Position numbers and translations under genes: made by a program
Shown: positions 1-7,657 of the stretch, piece after piece
Position numbering within the stretch: position 1 is the stretch's first letter
How the letters are laid out: each line of letters begins with the position of its first letter
Assembly: GCA_049511115.1 (NCBI GenBank)
Contig: JBEKYH010000113.1
Coordinates: 1-16,087 of the forward strand
Source of the DNA: JBEKYH01 sp049511115
Lineage (GTDB): Bacteria; Planctomycetota; Phycisphaerae; Tepidisphaerales; Tepidisphaeraceae
Direction: 5' to 3'
Length of the DNA stretch: 16,087 nt
The notes under the pieces: generated by a model
What the model was told of the DNA's origin: nothing
The model's input: the letters and a program-made list of their open reading frames with translations, nothing else
Databases searched by the model: none

Positions 1-66
1 GGGAATGCCATTGCTGGAAGTCGATGCCAATTCCTCGGCGTTTGATTTGTCGTCGGGCATAATCAT
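1..66 (-). CDS. 5' end of an unidentified gene running off the left edge
   Basis: The minus strand opens at 66 with ATG-ATT-ATG and stays open for 22 codons to the window edge, reading MIMPDDKSNAEELASTSSNG and onward. A Shine-Dalgarno-like GGAGAG lies at 71-76, 4 nt before the first ATG and 10 nt before the second ATG at 60, so either could be used. The visible N-terminus is acidic and polar with no signal peptide. A candidate promoter lies at 124-151. The gene follows the metalloprotease-like gene on the same strand after a gap of 123 bp. Too little is visible to name a family. The call rests on the start context and open frame, and a chance open frame of this length remains possible. Confidence 0.45.
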   Translation of the reverse strand, partial: MIMPDDKSNAEELASTSSNGIP

Positions 67-123
67 ACTGCTCTCCGAACCAACACTCTACCCGAAACAC
101 CGTACGTTGCCGCCATTGCCTGG

Positions 124-151
124 ATTTTACGTCCGCCAATTAAGATTTCAA
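124..151 (-). promoter_or_regulatory. Candidate sigma-70-type promoter for the gene starting at 66
   Basis: On the minus strand TTGAAA (146-151) and TAAAAT (124-129) are separated by 16 bp. Both hexamers are close to consensus. Transcription would start near 117, leaving a leader of about 50 nt before the ATG at 66. It sits in an AT-richer stretch of the short gap after the preceding gene. This is a pattern match only. Confidence 0.35.
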
Positions 152-189
152 AAGGGGCGAGATTCACCGATAACGGCGGACGGCGCGGC

Positions 190-1407
190 CTACAACCCCG
201 CCACAATCGTCTCGTGCTCCATCTTACTCGCCCCCTGCGAAAACCGGGTCCGCAGGCGAAGGCCGGCGCATTCGCAGACCAAATCGGGGAGCGGCCGGTT
301 GGCGGCGAGCTCAAAATGCTGCACGTCGGGGCCGTCGGCGCCGTTGCCGGGGGAGCAGAAATAGATGCTGGGGTCGTTGGCGCTCGACCATTGCAGGCCG
401 CCGAGGGTGTAGTGAATCCGCCAATCCTCGGCGATGCACAATCGCTTGAATTCCTCGAAATCGCTGAACGTCCGGCCGTGCTGGGACATGGCGATGAGAA
501 TGTCGGCGAGCACGCCTTGATGTTCGATGAGGGTTGCCTGCGGGGTGGCGGCGAGATCGTCGGCGTATTCTGAGAACCGGTCGCGGAAGCCGTCGATGTT
601 GGCGGAAAACGCGGCGCGGAAGGCGTCCTGGCCGTTCGTTCCGGACCTGAGCAGTTTGAGCATTTCGATCAAGCGCGAGCGGTACTTCAAGCGCCCCTGC
701 TCGTCGGTGGCATAGACGAGGAAATGTGCCATCGCCCAGGACTGGTTGTATTGCGTCGCGCTGCGGGCGGGGTCGCGCCAACCCTTGGCCCAGCCGGGGG
801 CGTCCATTGCCAGTAAATCGGGGAACTGAATCAGCGAGCCGCCTTCGATGTCGGCATGAAGCTGCCTCAATCGCCGTGGCGGGACCTGGCCGAGGAGAAA
901 GCCGCTGCCGGTCCAGATTCCCTCCTCAAAAACCTGGGCTAATCCTTCGTTGAGCCAGATGGGAATATTGCGGCCGATCGCGTCGAAGGCGAACTGGTGA
1001 AACGCCTCGTGCTGCAGCGTCCGCCGCAAGGCATCGGCCCCCTGCCCGTCGAGAAACGCTGCCAGCAGATGGCGATTGGCGTTGAAGGCCCCGCCGGTGC
1101 CGGCCATCGTGAGGCCGACGAGGTGGAGGTACTTTTCCTTGGTGCGAACGAGATAGGCTTCGAGCGGAACCGAATCATCGGGGCGCGGAAAATCGGCCAG
1201 TCGCCGCGCGTATTCATCGTACATCGCATCCATGCGGTGGGAAAGATCGCTGACTATCTCCTCATCGAGATCGGTGTGGATGCGGTAGTGCTGGGATTGG
1301 ATAATGCGAAGGTCCTGCGCGCGGGCGCGCGGGGCGAGGAAGAAAACCACTATACAAATCCATAGAAGAGTTCCTCCGCCCCTGCCGGGGCGGGCGCGTT
1401 GATTCAT
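190..1407 (-). CDS. Secreted HEXXH metalloprotease-like protein (peptidase MA / DUF1570-like)
   Basis: This 405-residue protein has a short basic N-terminus, a hydrophobic stretch (about residues 13-27) and a likely signal peptidase site after ARA (28-30), so export is expected. The centre carries HEAFH (133-137) followed by IWLNEGLA with Glu154, a HEXXH-x(n)-E pattern typical of gluzincin zinc peptidases such as the peptidase MA and DUF1570 groups common in planctomycetes. No named substrate can be given. The C-terminal third shows no recognisable motif. The start at 1407 keeps the signal peptide; a longer in-frame extension to 1530 only translates a dispersed repeat. Its first codons (MNQRARPGRGGG) themselves lie in hairpin 1 of that repeat. 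Upstream AAAAGG abuts the ATG, so spacing is poor. It is divergent from lysS. Peptidase-like fold is fairly sure, activity unproven. Confidence 0.7.
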   Translation of the reverse strand: MNQRARPGRGGGTLLWICIVVFFLAPRARAQDLRIIQSQHYRIHTDLDEEIVSDLSHRMDAMYDEYARRLADFPRPDDSVPLEAYLVRTKEKYLHLVGLTMAGTGGAFNANRHLLAAFLDGQGADALRRTLQHEAFHQFAFDAIGRNIPIWLNEGLAQVFEEGIWTGSGFLLGQVPPRRLRQLHADIEGGSLIQFPDLLAMDAPGWAKGWRDPARSATQYNQSWAMAHFLVYATDEQGRLKYRSRLIEMLKLLRSGTNGQDAFRAAFSANIDGFRDRFSEYADDLAATPQATLIEHQGVLADILIAMSQHGRTFSDFEEFKRLCIAEDWRIHYTLGGLQWSSANDPSIYFCSPGNGADGPDVQHFELAANRPLPDLVCECAGLRLRTRFSQGASKMEHETIVAGL

Positions 1408-1470
1408 CCTTTTCCACGGGTTCCGCTTCGCTTCACCCGTGGCTACACTCCACCGCCCCGCCGGGGCGGC
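1376..1470 (+). repeat. Dispersed three-hairpin palindromic element, copy A
   Basis: Three inverted repeats occur in a row. Hairpin 1 (1376-1393) is CCGCCCC-TGCC-GGGGCGG. Hairpin 2 (1414-1442) has perfect 8-bp arms CCACGGGT/ACCCGTGG around a 13-nt loop rich in GCTTCGCTTC. Hairpin 3 (1453-1469) is CCGCCCC-GCC-GGGGCGG. Copies B (5431-5523, inverted) and C (5570-5665) share order, spacing and most bases. The left part overlaps the start of the minus-strand metalloprotease-like gene. Structurally it resembles REP/BIME-type or MITE-like elements; the family is not identified. Confidence 0.8.
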
Positions 1471-1562
1471 TTCGCGCGGAGCGTTGCCCCCAAAAATCAT
1501 CGCCTCAGGAATGACACGCCTGAAAAACATCAGATAATCTCACTTCTTAACTTACGCTCTTT

Positions 1563-1586
1563 CTTTGCGCCCTTTGCGTCTTTGCG
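1563..1586 (+). repeat. Short CTTTGCG iteration
   Basis: CTTTGCG occurs three times, at 1563-1569, 1572-1578 and 1580-1586, separated by 2 and 1 nt. On the minus strand this is an iterated CGCAAAG. It lies about 80 bp before the lysS start. Similar CGCAAAG-type intergenic strings are familiar to me from many bacterial genomes, so it is probably a small dispersed repeat and not a lysS-specific operator. Confidence 0.5.
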
Positions 1587-1662
1587 GTGAACCGTCTTTC
1601 GTCGTTCTTTTTATTTTCCCTTCCCAGCGACTATGATCGACCTTTTCCGGAACCGACTGACC

Positions 1663-3138
1663 ATGAGCGAAACAGGCACTGAATACGAGCAGGAACGTCG
1701 CGCCAAACTTCAAGCCATCCGCGACTTGGGCGTTGATCCCTTTGGCCAGCGCACCGAGGGCGTGAAGCCGCTGGCGGATATAAAATTGCGCTATTTGCCC
1801 GAAATGGGCCACGACGGCGGCCCGGAGGTTGTCGGCGCGGGACGGGTGATCCTCAAGCGCGACATGGGAAAACTGACGTTCCTCACCTTGCGCGATGAAA
1901 GCGGCGACTTGCAGGTCGCACTCGATAAACGCCGGTTATCGGACTTGGACTGGAAAGTCCGCGATGCGCTCGATCTGGGCGACCTTCTGGTCGCGTCCGG
2001 TAATCTTGGCGTCACCAACAAGGGCGAGATCACCATCTGGGCCGCGACCATCGCGCCGGCTGCCAAGGCATTGGTTCCGCCGCCGGGCAAGTGGGACGGG
2101 CTGGCCGACGTGGAACTGCGCTATCGCCAGCGGTATGTGGACCTGTGGGCGAATCCCGAAGTGATGAAGCTGATGAAGCAGCGGATCGCGATCGTCGCGG
2201 AAATCCGGCGCTTTATGACGGAGCGCGGATTTCTGGAGGTGGAGACGCCGATGATGCAGCCGCTGGCGGGCGGCGCGACGGCTAATCCGTTTGTTACGCA
2301 CCACAAGGCGTTGGATATCCCGCTTTATCTTCGCGTTGCGCCGGAGCTTTATCTCAAGCGGTTGCTGGTCGGCGGATTCACAAAAGTGTTTGAGCTGAAT
2401 CGCAATTTCCGCAACGAAGGCATCAGCCCGCGGCATAACCCGGAATTCACGATGCTCGAAGCGTACGAGGCATTCGGCAACTGGCAGACGATGGCGGACT
2501 TGGTGGAAGACCTTATCTGCCACCTTGCGCAAACCCTGTTCGGCGGGCTGCGCATCGAGCACAAAAACAGCCGGATCATCAATCTGGCCCGGCCGTGGCG
2601 GCGCGTGCGGATGGCGGAGCTAGTCGAGGAGCGAACGGGGTGGCATTTCGACAAGCGCCCCGTGCAGGAGGCGCACCCGTCGCTGTTGGAACAGGAAACG
2701 CTGCGGCCGCTGGCGGAGAAGATCAAAGCGCTCTCGCCGGCAGAGCAACTGGTGGAGGTTTACGAAAAGCGCATCGAGCCGACGCTGATCGACCCGTGTT
2801 TTGTGACGCATGTGCCGTCGGTGGCGATCCCGCTGGCGCGGGAGAGCAGGGACGATCCCTATTTTGCCGATGTGTACGAACTGGCCATCAACGGGCAGGA
2901 AATCTCGCCCGGGTACAGCGAGTTGAACGACCCGGATGTGCAGGCCAAGCATTTCGCCCATCAGGTTGGGGCGAAAGACGAGCAACAGAAAGTGGATGGG
3001 GATTTTCTGAATGCGCTTCGCCACGGAATGCCGCCGGCGGGCGGGCTAGGATTAGGGATCGACCGGCTGGTGATGATGCTTACCGGCGCAGAGAGCATCC
3101 GCGATGTGATTTTGTTCCCGCTGATGAAGCCGCATTAA
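1663..3138 (+). CDS. lysS: Lysyl-tRNA synthetase, class II
   Basis: LysRS charges tRNA-Lys with lysine in the cytoplasm using ATP. The 491-residue protein has the usual bacterial length and order: an N-terminal OB-fold anticodon-binding domain (about 55-140), then the class II catalytic core. Motif 2 is clear (FRNEGISPRHNPEFTMLE, about 249-266) and motif 3 is GLGIDRLVMML near the C-terminus, with its ATP-binding Arg at about 468. The lysine pocket region NGQEISPGYSELNDP is intact. I chose ATG 1663 (MSETGTEYEQ) because family members begin close to this point; an in-frame ATG at 1633 adds ten residues, and neither has a good Shine-Dalgarno sequence. The permease gene begins 22 bp downstream, so the three genes probably form an operon. 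Identity is very secure, the start less so. Confidence 0.95.
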   Translation: MSETGTEYEQERRAKLQAIRDLGVDPFGQRTEGVKPLADIKLRYLPEMGHDGGPEVVGAGRVILKRDMGKLTFLTLRDESGDLQVALDKRRLSDLDWKVRDALDLGDLLVASGNLGVTNKGEITIWAATIAPAAKALVPPPGKWDGLADVELRYRQRYVDLWANPEVMKLMKQRIAIVAEIRRFMTERGFLEVETPMMQPLAGGATANPFVTHHKALDIPLYLRVAPELYLKRLLVGGFTKVFELNRNFRNEGISPRHNPEFTMLEAYEAFGNWQTMADLVEDLICHLAQTLFGGLRIEHKNSRIINLARPWRRVRMAELVEERTGWHFDKRPVQEAHPSLLEQETLRPLAEKIKALSPAEQLVEVYEKRIEPTLIDPCFVTHVPSVAIPLARESRDDPYFADVYELAINGQEISPGYSELNDPDVQAKHFAHQVGAKDEQQKVDGDFLNALRHGMPPAGGLGLGIDRLVMMLTGAESIRDVILFPLMKPH

Positions 3139-3160
3139 GCGAGCCGCTGATTCAACCGTC

Positions 3161-4657
3161 ATGTACAAATTTCTTCTTATCCTGAAGTATCTCCGCAAGC
3201 GGCGCATCGCGTGGGTGTCGTTGATTGCCGTGGCGCTGTGCACGGCGATGGTGATTGTGGTCATCAGCGTCATGGGCGGATGGCTCAATATGTTTCGGAG
3301 CATTAACCACGGGCTGGTGGGCGATGTTGTGATCCGCCGCCAGTCGCCGAATGGATTTGATCATTACGAGGAAATCCTCGCCGCGGTGAGAAAAATGCCG
3401 GAGGTCAAGGCGGCCGTCCCCATGGTCTATTCCTATGCCGCGATCAACATTTATGACCGGATTCATGATGCGGTGCAGGTGGAAGCCTACGGGGATCTGG
3501 ATCAGGTATCACAGGTCAACTCTTTCAAGCACGGGCTGTTTCGCCAGTACATCCAGCCGTTGGAGGAGATCGAGAACGATCCTTCCCTGAGCGCAGCCGA
3601 GAAGGCCAAACGCAAGGCGGCGTTGGAAGCCGCGCCGCCGTCCTTCGACAAACCATTGGATCCGCAGGTCTATCGCGACATCCTGCCCGGCAAAGGCGGC
3701 TTCGACGCCTCGCAGGCGCCCGGCATGATCGCCGGCACAGCGGTGATTATGGGTAAGAACGAAGACGGCACGGAAGACAGAAGGTTCACGTATCAGAATG
3801 CGTTCTGGGTGAAGATGACAGTGCTGAGCATCAGCGGCGAGGAAATAACACCCAGCGCCACCGAGCGGACCTATTGGCTGGTCGATGATTGCAGCACCAA
3901 GTTCTATCCAGTGGATGCGAAAACGGTTTACGTCCCCTTTGATATCCTGCAAAAAGACCTGGGGATGAATTCCTACACCTATCAGCGCCAAGTCGGCAAC
4001 AATCTTGTGGACGAAGTCGCACCCGCCCGCGCCAACGAAATTGAGATCGCCTTGAAGGACGGCGTCGATCCCGACAAGGGCTTGGCGGCCATCGTAAAAC
4101 TGGTCGCCGACTTTGGCAACCAATATCCCTTTGAACTTGCCCTGCCGGACGACCCGCTGCGCGCCGAATCCTGGGGTGAGCGCCAGGGCGAATTTCTCAG
4201 CGCCGTGGAAAAGGAAAAGGTGCTGGTCACGTTCCTGTTTGGCATTATCAGCATCGTGGCGGTGTTCCTGGTTTTCTGCATTTTCTTCATGATCGTCGTG
4301 GAAAAGACCCGCGACATCGGCATCATCAAGAGCGTGGGCGCATCCAACGCGGGCGTGGCGGAGATTTTCCTGGGGTATGGGCTGCTCATCGGCGTGATGG
4401 GAGCGGGAATAGGCTTGCTGTTTGCCTATCTGATTGTTCACAACATCAACCAGTTGCACGCCTGGTTGGGAAAGGAGATGGGCGTGAGAATCTGGGACCC
4501 AAAGACTTACGCATTTGACACCATCCCCAACACGATGGACCCGCATGATGTGGCGTGGATTGTCGCCATCGCCATACTCTCGGCGTTGCTGGGGGCGATT
4601 GTGCCGGCGTGGCGGGCGAGCCGCATGAATCCGGTGGAGGCCCTGCGCTGGGAATGA
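3161..4657 (+). CDS. Lipoprotein-releasing ABC transporter permease, LolC/LolE type
   Basis: This is the inner-membrane subunit of a MacB/LolC-type (FtsX-domain) ABC machine that extracts lipoproteins from the inner membrane. Four membrane segments are visible: residues 17-40, then 354-380, 401-427 and 463-483 after a large extracytoplasmic domain. FtsX-family hallmarks are EKTRDIGIIKSVGASN (381-396), just after the second membrane segment, and the C-terminal PAWRASRMNPVEALR (482-496). At 498 residues it is about 100 longer than E. coli LolC. Part of the excess is a charged, Ala/Glu/Lys-rich insert at about 124-187. There is a single permease gene, so a homodimer like LolF-type systems is likely. 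The ATPase gene follows after 6 bp. Family is secure; that its cargo is lipoprotein is inferred from the neighbouring LolD-type ATPase. Confidence 0.88.
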   Translation: MYKFLLILKYLRKRRIAWVSLIAVALCTAMVIVVISVMGGWLNMFRSINHGLVGDVVIRRQSPNGFDHYEEILAAVRKMPEVKAAVPMVYSYAAINIYDRIHDAVQVEAYGDLDQVSQVNSFKHGLFRQYIQPLEEIENDPSLSAAEKAKRKAALEAAPPSFDKPLDPQVYRDILPGKGGFDASQAPGMIAGTAVIMGKNEDGTEDRRFTYQNAFWVKMTVLSISGEEITPSATERTYWLVDDCSTKFYPVDAKTVYVPFDILQKDLGMNSYTYQRQVGNNLVDEVAPARANEIEIALKDGVDPDKGLAAIVKLVADFGNQYPFELALPDDPLRAESWGERQGEFLSAVEKEKVLVTFLFGIISIVAVFLVFCIFFMIVVEKTRDIGIIKSVGASNAGVAEIFLGYGLLIGVMGAGIGLLFAYLIVHNINQLHAWLGKEMGVRIWDPKTYAFDTIPNTMDPHDVAWIVAIAILSALLGAIVPAWRASRMNPVEALRWE

Positions 4658-4663
4658 TTTGCC

Positions 4664-5416
4664 ATGCCGCAACTGAAGACCCAGCCTCCCGCCTCGACGA
4701 ATGTTTCCGCACCGGCTCCGATTTTGCGCGCGGCCAATCTGGCGAAAACGTTCCGCATGGGGGACAGCCGGCTGCAGGTGCTTAAGAATGTTGATCTCTC
4801 CGTGCGCGAGGGAGAATTCCTGGCGATTGAAGGCCGCAGCGGCAGCGGGAAAAGCACGTTGCTGCATTTGCTGGGGGCGCTCGACACCGCTGATTCGGGG
4901 CAGATTTTTTATGACGGGCAGGACATTTCCAAGCTGTCCAGCGCCGCGCGAGGACGGGTGCGCAATCGCCAATTTGGATTTGTCTTTCAGTTTTACCACT
5001 TGCTGCCGGAATTGAATGTGCTGGAGAATGCGCTGCTCGGTCCGATGATCGAGTTCTCCTTTTTCGGCTATCGAGCGAAGAAGAAAGAACTGAAACAGCG
5101 GGCCGTCGAAATCCTCGGCTCGCTGGGCATGGACCATCGCCTCAAGCATCGTCCTTCCCAGCTCAGCGGAGGGGAACGCCAGCGCGTGGCCATCGCCCGG
5201 GCGCTGCTGAATCAGCCGCGCGTGATCTTCGCCGATGAACCCACCGGCAACCTCGACGCGGAAACCGGGCGGCAGATCATGGGCGTATTGGAAAACCTCC
5301 ACGCCACGCGGCGGCAGACGATCATCATGGTGACGCACGATCGGACGCTGGCGGGGGAAGCGGATCGGGTGTTGGTGCTGAAGGATGGCGTGCTGCAGGG
5401 CGTGCCGGGTGGTTGA
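4664..5416 (+). CDS. lolD: ABC transporter ATP-binding protein, LolD type
   Basis: This 250-residue cytoplasmic ATPase powers the adjacent permease. All nucleotide-binding motifs are intact: Walker A GRSGSGKST (57-65), Q-loop Gln109 in FVFQFYHLLPELNVLEN, signature LSGGERQ (167-173), Walker B RVIFADEPT (186-194) and H-loop His225. The FQFYHLLPELNVLENALLP-like stretch is typical of the MacB/LolD subfamily, which acts on substrates in the outer leaflet of the inner membrane. The first 20 residues are a Pro/Ala/Ser-rich extension absent from compact LolD proteins; a later start is possible but no better start codon with a ribosome site is seen. The GC-rich inverted repeat at 5433-5447 follows the stop by 16 bp and could help end transcription, though it has no T-run. 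Confidence 0.9.
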   Translation: MPQLKTQPPASTNVSAPAPILRAANLAKTFRMGDSRLQVLKNVDLSVREGEFLAIEGRSGSGKSTLLHLLGALDTADSGQIFYDGQDISKLSSAARGRVRNRQFGFVFQFYHLLPELNVLENALLGPMIEFSFFGYRAKKKELKQRAVEILGSLGMDHRLKHRPSQLSGGERQRVAIARALLNQPRVIFADEPTGNLDAETGRQIMGVLENLHATRRQTIIMVTHDRTLAGEADRVLVLKDGVLQGVPGG

Positions 5417-5430
5417 ATCGGCGGCTTTCT

Positions 5431-5523
5431 TTCGCCCCAAAGGGGCGGTGGACTGTCGCCACGGGTGAAGCGCAGCGCAACCCGTGGAAAGCGTTGACTG
5501 TTTTTCGCCCCGAAGCGGGCGAA
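5431..5523 (-). repeat. Dispersed three-hairpin palindromic element, copy B (inverted)
   Basis: Read on the minus strand this matches copies A and C. Hairpin 3 is CGCCCC-AAA-GGGGCG (5433-5447). Hairpin 2 has perfect 8-bp arms CCACGGGT/ACCCGTGG (5459-5466 and 5480-5487). Hairpin 1 is a diverged TTCGCCC/GGGCGAA pair (5504-5510 and 5517-5523). It begins 15 bp after the lolD stop and lies 46 bp from copy C, which has the opposite orientation. Together B and C fill most of the 374-bp gap between lolD and the aminotransferase gene. Confidence 0.78.
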
Positions 5524-5569
5524 GGAAATGTGGTTCCCTTCAACTCCGCCTGCCGTATTCGATCTTCCG

Positions 5570-5665
5570 CCGCCCCTGCCGGGGCGGGCACATCTTGCGA
5601 TACGTTTTCCACGGGTTGCGCTTCGCTTCACCCGCGGCTACATTCGTCCGCCCCACCGGGGCGGC
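5570..5665 (+). repeat. Dispersed three-hairpin palindromic element, copy C
   Basis: It has the same order as copy A. Hairpin 1 is CCGCCCC-TGCC-GGGGCGG (5570-5587). Hairpin 2 has arms CCACGGGT/ACCCGCGG (5609-5616 and 5630-5637), with one mismatch from the T-to-C change. Hairpin 3 is CCGCCCC-ACC-GGGGCGG (5648-5664). The loop of hairpin 2 again contains GCGCTTCGCTTC. The remaining gap, 5666-5780, shows no gene and no convincing promoter, apart from a weak TATGTT near 5732 without a partner. Confidence 0.8.
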
Positions 5666-5780
5666 CTTGATCTCATCTCTCCGGGAGAGATTGGCAGAGC
5701 CATCGCATCCGATTCGCCCGCTCCGCGTCGATATGTTATTCTCGCCGCTCAGAAAGGATGACCCGCTTTGCGGATCAGCA

Positions 5781-5785
5781 AGGAG
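5781..5785 (+). promoter_or_regulatory. Shine-Dalgarno site that fixes the aminotransferase start
   Basis: AGGAG lies 5 nt before ATG 5791. An earlier in-frame ATG at 5758 has no such site and would add eleven residues not expected in the family, so 5791 is the better start. Confidence 0.8.
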
Positions 5786-5790
5786 ATCGA

Positions 5791-6654
5791 ATGTCGCTTA
5801 AAGTCTGGATTGACGGCGCCCTCCATGACAAGGAAAACGCCCGCGTCAGCGTTTATGACCATGGCCTGCTCTATGGCGACGGCGTGTTCGAGGGAATCCG
5901 CGTTTATAGCGGGCGCATTTTCCAGGCCGAGGCGCATCTCCGCCGGCTTTTCGATAGCGCGCGGGCCATTCGTTTGACGATTCCGCTTTCGCCGCAGCAG
6001 ATTCAGGCGGCGATTCAAGCCACGGTTTCGGTCAATGGGTTTACGGATTGCTACGTGCGGCTCATCGTGACGCGCGGCGTCGGATATCTGGGGCTTAATC
6101 CCACGAAATGCTCCAATCCTTCAGTGATTGTCATCACGGACACCATTGAGCTTTATCCGCCGGAGATGTACGCCAAGGGGATGAGTGCGATCACGGCTTC
6201 GGTCATCCGTAATCATCCCAATTCGCTGTCGCCGCGGATTAAGAGTTTGAATTACCTGAACAACATTTTGGCCCGGATCGAGGCCAACGACGCGGGCGTG
6301 CCGGAGGCGATTATGCTCAACGCCGACGGCAACGTGGCCGAATGCACGGCCGACAATATCTTCATCGTGCGCGATGACATTGTTTTCACGCCCGGCACCG
6401 CCGACGGCATCCTTGAGGGCGTCACCCGCGATGTGATGATGAAGCTGTGCGGCCGGCTCAAGATCGCCTGCGTTGAAAAAACCCTGCAGCGGCATGACCT
6501 GTACATTGCCGACGAATGCTTCCTGACCGGCACGGGGGCCGAAGTCATTCCTGTCACGCGCATCGACGGGCGGACCATTGGTTCGGGGGCGCCGGGGGCG
6601 ATTACGCGGCGGCTGATCGAGGCGTTTCATCAGTTTGTGCGGCAGGAGCCATGA
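5791..6654 (+). CDS. ilvE: Branched-chain amino acid aminotransferase (PLP fold type IV)
   Basis: This PLP enzyme reversibly transfers the amino group between glutamate and the 2-oxo acids of leucine, isoleucine and valine in the cytoplasm. The 287-residue length fits class IV aminotransferases. Family landmarks are YDHGLLYGDGVFEGIRVYSG (22-41), the PLP-binding Lys151 in SPRIKSLNYLNNILA, the GNVAECTADNIFIV stretch (180-193) with Glu184 near the cofactor ring, and the substrate-region motif ECFLTGTGAEVIPV (242-255). ECFLTGTGAEVIPV and GVFEGIR favour branched-chain over D-amino-acid aminotransferase or aminodeoxychorismate lyase, although these relatives are hard to separate by eye. It is a stand-alone gene and converges on the glycine-rich gene with a 43-bp gap that holds no clear terminator. 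Confidence 0.88.
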   Translation: MSLKVWIDGALHDKENARVSVYDHGLLYGDGVFEGIRVYSGRIFQAEAHLRRLFDSARAIRLTIPLSPQQIQAAIQATVSVNGFTDCYVRLIVTRGVGYLGLNPTKCSNPSVIVITDTIELYPPEMYAKGMSAITASVIRNHPNSLSPRIKSLNYLNNILARIEANDAGVPEAIMLNADGNVAECTADNIFIVRDDIVFTPGTADGILEGVTRDVMMKLCGRLKIACVEKTLQRHDLYIADECFLTGTGAEVIPVTRIDGRTIGSGAPGAITRRLIEAFHQFVRQEP

Positions 6655-6697
6655 CAGTCGCAAAGCGCATTTCCACTGCGATTCAGGCAAATTCCAC

Positions 6698-7657
6698 TCA
6701 AGCACCGGCCGCCGCTTTGATCTTGAACTGATCAGAAATAACCGACAAAGACCCATCCGTCGCCGTCAACGTGTATTCACCGGCCGCATCCAGAATAACA
6801 TCGTTGAACGTAGCAACGCCATCGGAAATCGCGGCGGTGAACGTGCCGCTCAATGTCGCGCCATCAGGGCCGGTATTAATCGACAACGTGACCGTAGAGC
6901 TGTTCTTAGCCGCCACATTCCCGAACGCATCCTTCAGCGTCACCGCAAATGGAGCGAGCGCAACGCCCGCCGTTGTCTTTGCCGGCGGCTGAGTGGAGAA
7001 GTGTATTTTGCTCGCCGCGGCGGGTACGACTTTGAAAGAGGGCGAGGTTGCGCCGGTGAGCGACCCGTCGCCGGCTTGGAGTGAATAGGTTCCGGCCGTG
7101 TCGAGCACAACGCCGGAAAACGTCGCGAGCCCATTCATGGCAGCCTGCGAGGGCGCGCCGCTCACGACGCCGCCGGCTGGGCCGCTGCTGACTGAGAGTG
7201 AGACTGTGCTGGAGTTGCTCGAAACCAGATTGCCGAATTTGTCGGCGACTTCGACCGTGATCGCCGGACTAATGGCCGCGCCGGCGGTCACTTTGGTCGG
7301 CGGCTGGACGAAGAGGAGCTTCGAGGCCGCCCGGGGATTGATGTTGAATGAAGTGGAGTTGAATGTCCCGGCGGCAAGGCTGTCGGCCAAATCGCCGGCG
7401 GTTAGCGTGTATGAACCTGCCGTCTGGATAGCCAGATCGCTGAAGGTGGCCACGCCGCCAACGGCGTTGACGGTCAGCGTGCCAAGCAGCGATGCTCCGG
7501 CGGGGCCGGATTCAATGCCGATCGTGACGGCTGAATTATCCGAGGTTTGAAGAGTGCCGCTGTTGTTCTCAATCATGACCACCACCGGCGCAAGGGTTCG
7601 GCCGGCTTTGGCATCGGCAGGTTCGGTGGAAAAGACCAGCACGTCGCCGGGCCCGGT
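6698..7657 (-). repeat. Three tandem Ig-like domain repeats in the large surface protein
   Basis: The encoded C-terminal 319 residues hold three homologous units starting at VLVFSTEPADAKAG, KLLFVQPPTKVTAG and KIHFSTQPPAKTTAG, spaced 107 and 104 residues apart. Each contains a hydrophobic strand with a V-x-D-x-F/G-N turn (units 2 and 3: ADKFGNLV, KDAFGNVA), a SGPAG/TGPDG turn, GVATF or GLATF, and TAGxYxLxA near the end. This matches bacterial Ig-like stalk domains. Unit 1 is the most diverged and lacks the FGN turn. Confidence 0.75.

Noticed and set aside
5..364. Plus-strand open frame of 119 codons at the left edge
   Set aside because: It runs antisense to the metalloprotease-like gene for much of its length and has no recognisable motif; the minus-strand reading is better supported.
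3509..5440. Minus-strand open frame of 643 codons opposite the permease and ATPase genes
   Set aside because: It is antisense to two genes with intact family motifs, is rich in His, Gln and Arg with no recognisable domain, and reflects codon bias of the sense strand.
5413..5801. Small plus-strand open frames reading ATGEAQRNPWK- and RFTRGY-like peptides
   Set aside because: They translate the three-hairpin repeat copies B and C; the same peptides arise from copy A near 1400-1590. They are repeat sequence, not genes.
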